Origin: Dugong dugon
Lineage: Eukaryota > Chordata > Mammalia > Sirenia > Dugongidae
Length of the DNA stretch: 64,000 bases
Assembly (NCBI GenBank): GCA_030035585.1
Contig: CM057461.1
Coordinates: 167,535,624-167,599,623, forward strand
Direction of reading: 5' to 3'
The translations under genes and the position numbers were made by a program. Shown here piece after piece: positions 57,946 through 64,000 of this stretch (positions are counted from its first letter, which is position 1; every line of letters starts with the position of its first letter). Below the pieces are notes generated by a model. That model was not told where the DNA came from. It ran no database searches and was given only the letters and a program-made list of their open reading frames with translations.

Positions 57946-59038
57946 TGGCCCTCATATGTCTCCAGATCTCTAACTATTACATGATCCAGGAGAAACCACT
58001 TAGAGGCTCTAGAAACTGGCTTCCTCATCTGAAAATATTGAGGTAAGATAGATGTAAAAATTGAAGTAAGAGGGGGCAAGGTATATAAATTATGATGCAG
58101 ACTAATGTAGTACCGAAATGGTTGTAGATATAGTTTCCAAACTTGGAGACTATAATATATTGGAGAGGAGCATTTTGTGTAGGATTGTTTATATGCTACT
58201 GTATACATTGTATAATATGAATGGTGTAGAACATTTCCTCTATGGCTATGTCTCATGGTTTAAAATACCAGTTTTTAGAAGCTTATACAAATTTTGGCGT
58301 GAATTGACTTCCATTTATATCACTTGCCTCTGTTAGGCAGTTGTCATATTCTCTTATGAAACTGAATATATTTTTTAAGTAGGTGAAATTGATTTTATTT
58401 TGTGACAAAGTATTAACATTGAAATAAATTTCTTATGTATTATAACAATTATGGCAACTGTCATGTTGCAAAAATTGGATGGTATTTGATATTTATTTTT
58501 AAATTCATTGGAATTAAACACTTATGAGTCATGTACATAAAACAACTCTATAACTTACGGAAGTGGTATCATGAAGTTTTGACGTTAATTCGGTAATGAA
58601 GCAGGAACTGCCAGGAAAGCTATCCAACAACTCCCCCACTTCTTCTAATTGAAAATAAAATGTGTAAATGTTAAAGAAAATGCCTTCTAATGCTAATCTA
58701 TTTATTCTTGGATACTTTAAATGTGTTATGATATTATTATCTACAGTAGTTTTAGTGCTCTCTGTTCAAGAACCTTGTGACATCCTCCAGTCCTTCACAT
58801 ACATTCTCTATCTTGGTAAAGGTCAATTATCCATTAATTCATATTGTTGAAAAATATAAAACTCATGGAACAATTTAGACCTCTTGAGTTGTACCTTTTT
58901 ATAAGCTATGTATCTCAGGTTTATTGTTTTGCACTTAACCAGTAATTTGGGGTGGGGATGTTCTAAGGAAATTTCCTTGTAGTCTTGAGGGCCCAGAGTC
59001 CCACCTTATAGGTTTCCTGAAGCATGTTTATTTTAGTG
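57946..59038. other. No recognisable gene
   Basis: AT-rich single-copy DNA between two LINEs. The 119-codon minus-strand frame at 57897-58256 starts outside the RTE, overlaps its 5' end and has no motif. Confidence 0.5.
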
Positions 59039-60009
59039 TGTATTCAGTTGAAGCCTCTTTTTTTTCCCCTATACAAAAATGTATACATACATTGTATTTG
59101 GCCCTAATTGCTCTCCCCATACGGTGACAGCACACTCCTCCTTTCCACCCGATTCCCCATGTCCATTCAACCAGCTCCTAACCCCCTCTGCCTTCCCATC
59201 TCACCTCCAGAGAGAAGCTGCCCATTTAGTCTCTTCTCTCTACTTGAGCTAAGAGGCACACTCCTCACGACTATCACTTTATGTCCCACAGTCCAGTCTA
59301 ATCCCTGTCTGAAGAGTTGGCCTCGGAAATTGTTTTAGTTCTGGGCTGGTAGACAATCCAGGGGCCATGCTTTCCAGGGTTCCTCCAGTCTCAGTCAGAC
59401 CATTAAGTCTGGTCTTCTTGCTTGAATTTGAGTTCTGCATCCCACCTTTCTCCTGCTCCATCCAGGACTCTCTGCTGTGTTCCCTGTCAGGGTGGTCATT
59501 GCTGGTAGCTGGGCACCGTCTAGTTCTTCTGGTCTCAGACTGATGAAGTCTCTGGTTTATGTGGCCCTTTCTGTCTCTTGGGCTAATACTTTCCTTGTGT
59601 CTTTGGTGTTCTTCATTCTCATTTACTCCAGGTGGTTGGGACAAATTGATGCGTCTTAGATGGCTTCTTGCAAGATTTTAAGACCCCAGACAACACTCAC
59701 CAAAGTAAGATGCAGAACATTTTCTTAATAAGCTTTCTTATGCCAGTTGACCTAGATGTTCCCTGAAAGCATGGTCCCTAGACCCTTACCCCTGCTACTC
59801 TGTCCCTCAAAGTGTTTGATTGCATTCAGGAAACTTTGTAGCTTTGGTTTGGTCCAGTTGTGCTCACCTCCCCTGTAGTGTGTGCTGTCCTTCCCTTCAC
59901 CTAAGATAATTCTTATCTACTATCTAGTTAGTAAGTAACCCTTACACTCTCTCCCCACCCTCGGAACCATCAAAGAAGGTTTTCTTCTGTGTTCAAACCT
60001 TTTCTTGAT

Positions 60010-63829
<3,820 letters not shown>

Positions 63830-64000
63830 TTTGATGTCTTTTTTTGTGTGTTGTTCACAGTTTCTTTGTTCCACTTAATTTTCTGTTCTGATTCATTTTT
63901 CTTTATGCATTTTCTTTTCATCTTTTTCACTGTTGTTGATTTTGTGTTTGATGAGTCTTTATATTTTTCTAGTTTTTTATTTTGACTTGTAGGATTGTTG

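Noticed and set aside
57897-58256. 119-codon minus-strand frame as a gene
   Set aside because: It overlaps the RTE 5' end, has no recognisable family features and its composition matches the AT-rich flank.

Overview
This window is mammalian, repeat-rich, AT-rich nuclear DNA with no protein-coding host gene that I can support. The repeat set points to an afrotherian, most likely an elephant or another paenungulate. The evidence is many AfroSINE copies (tRNA-like head, tail matching the RTE 3' end), an RTE/Bov-B-like LINE with a near full-length copy at 54.7-57.9 kb, a tRNA-Gly-headed SINE built from RTE ends, and a lineage-type L1 at both window edges. This is recognition from memory; no database search was run.

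Layout. 0-3 kb: the tail of an L1 3' UTR, then a TTAA-bounded piggyBac relic that keeps part of the transposase C-terminus. 3-12 kb: microsatellites, old L1M pieces, AfroSINEs, two LTR fossils and an RTE 3' end. 12-18 kb: AfroSINEs, a MER5A-type hAT relic and two L1 3'-UTR pieces forming a 339-bp apparently perfect inverted repeat. Between them lies a 29-bp RTE micro-insertion with an 11-bp target duplication. 18-26 kb: mostly single-copy DNA with MIRs and an LTR fossil inserted in an older repeat. 26-34 kb: truncated RTE, L1M, SINEs, MIRs, a Tc1/mariner-like MITE and a (TA)n tract. 34-42 kb: repeat-poor DNA holding a near-symmetrical palindromic hAT MITE (36766-36940), then an L2 and a 165-bp RTE insertion. 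42-46 kb: two LTR fossils, one nested in an L2 that a later SINE also split. 46-54 kb: mainly single-copy DNA with MIRs and an L2 interrupted by an AfroSINE. 54.7-57.9 kb: the near full-length RTE, minus strand and broken. 59-64 kb: an L1 on the minus strand, running off the window end, with a broken ORF2.

No operons or gene systems are present. What unites the window is retrotransposition: L1 and RTE supply machinery, and the AfroSINE and tRNA-Gly/RTE SINEs carry RTE-like 3' ends that fit mobilisation by RTE. The single-copy blocks could be introns or intergenic DNA; one weak exon candidate (19416-19513) is given as a finding. No CRISPR array or true RNA gene was seen.
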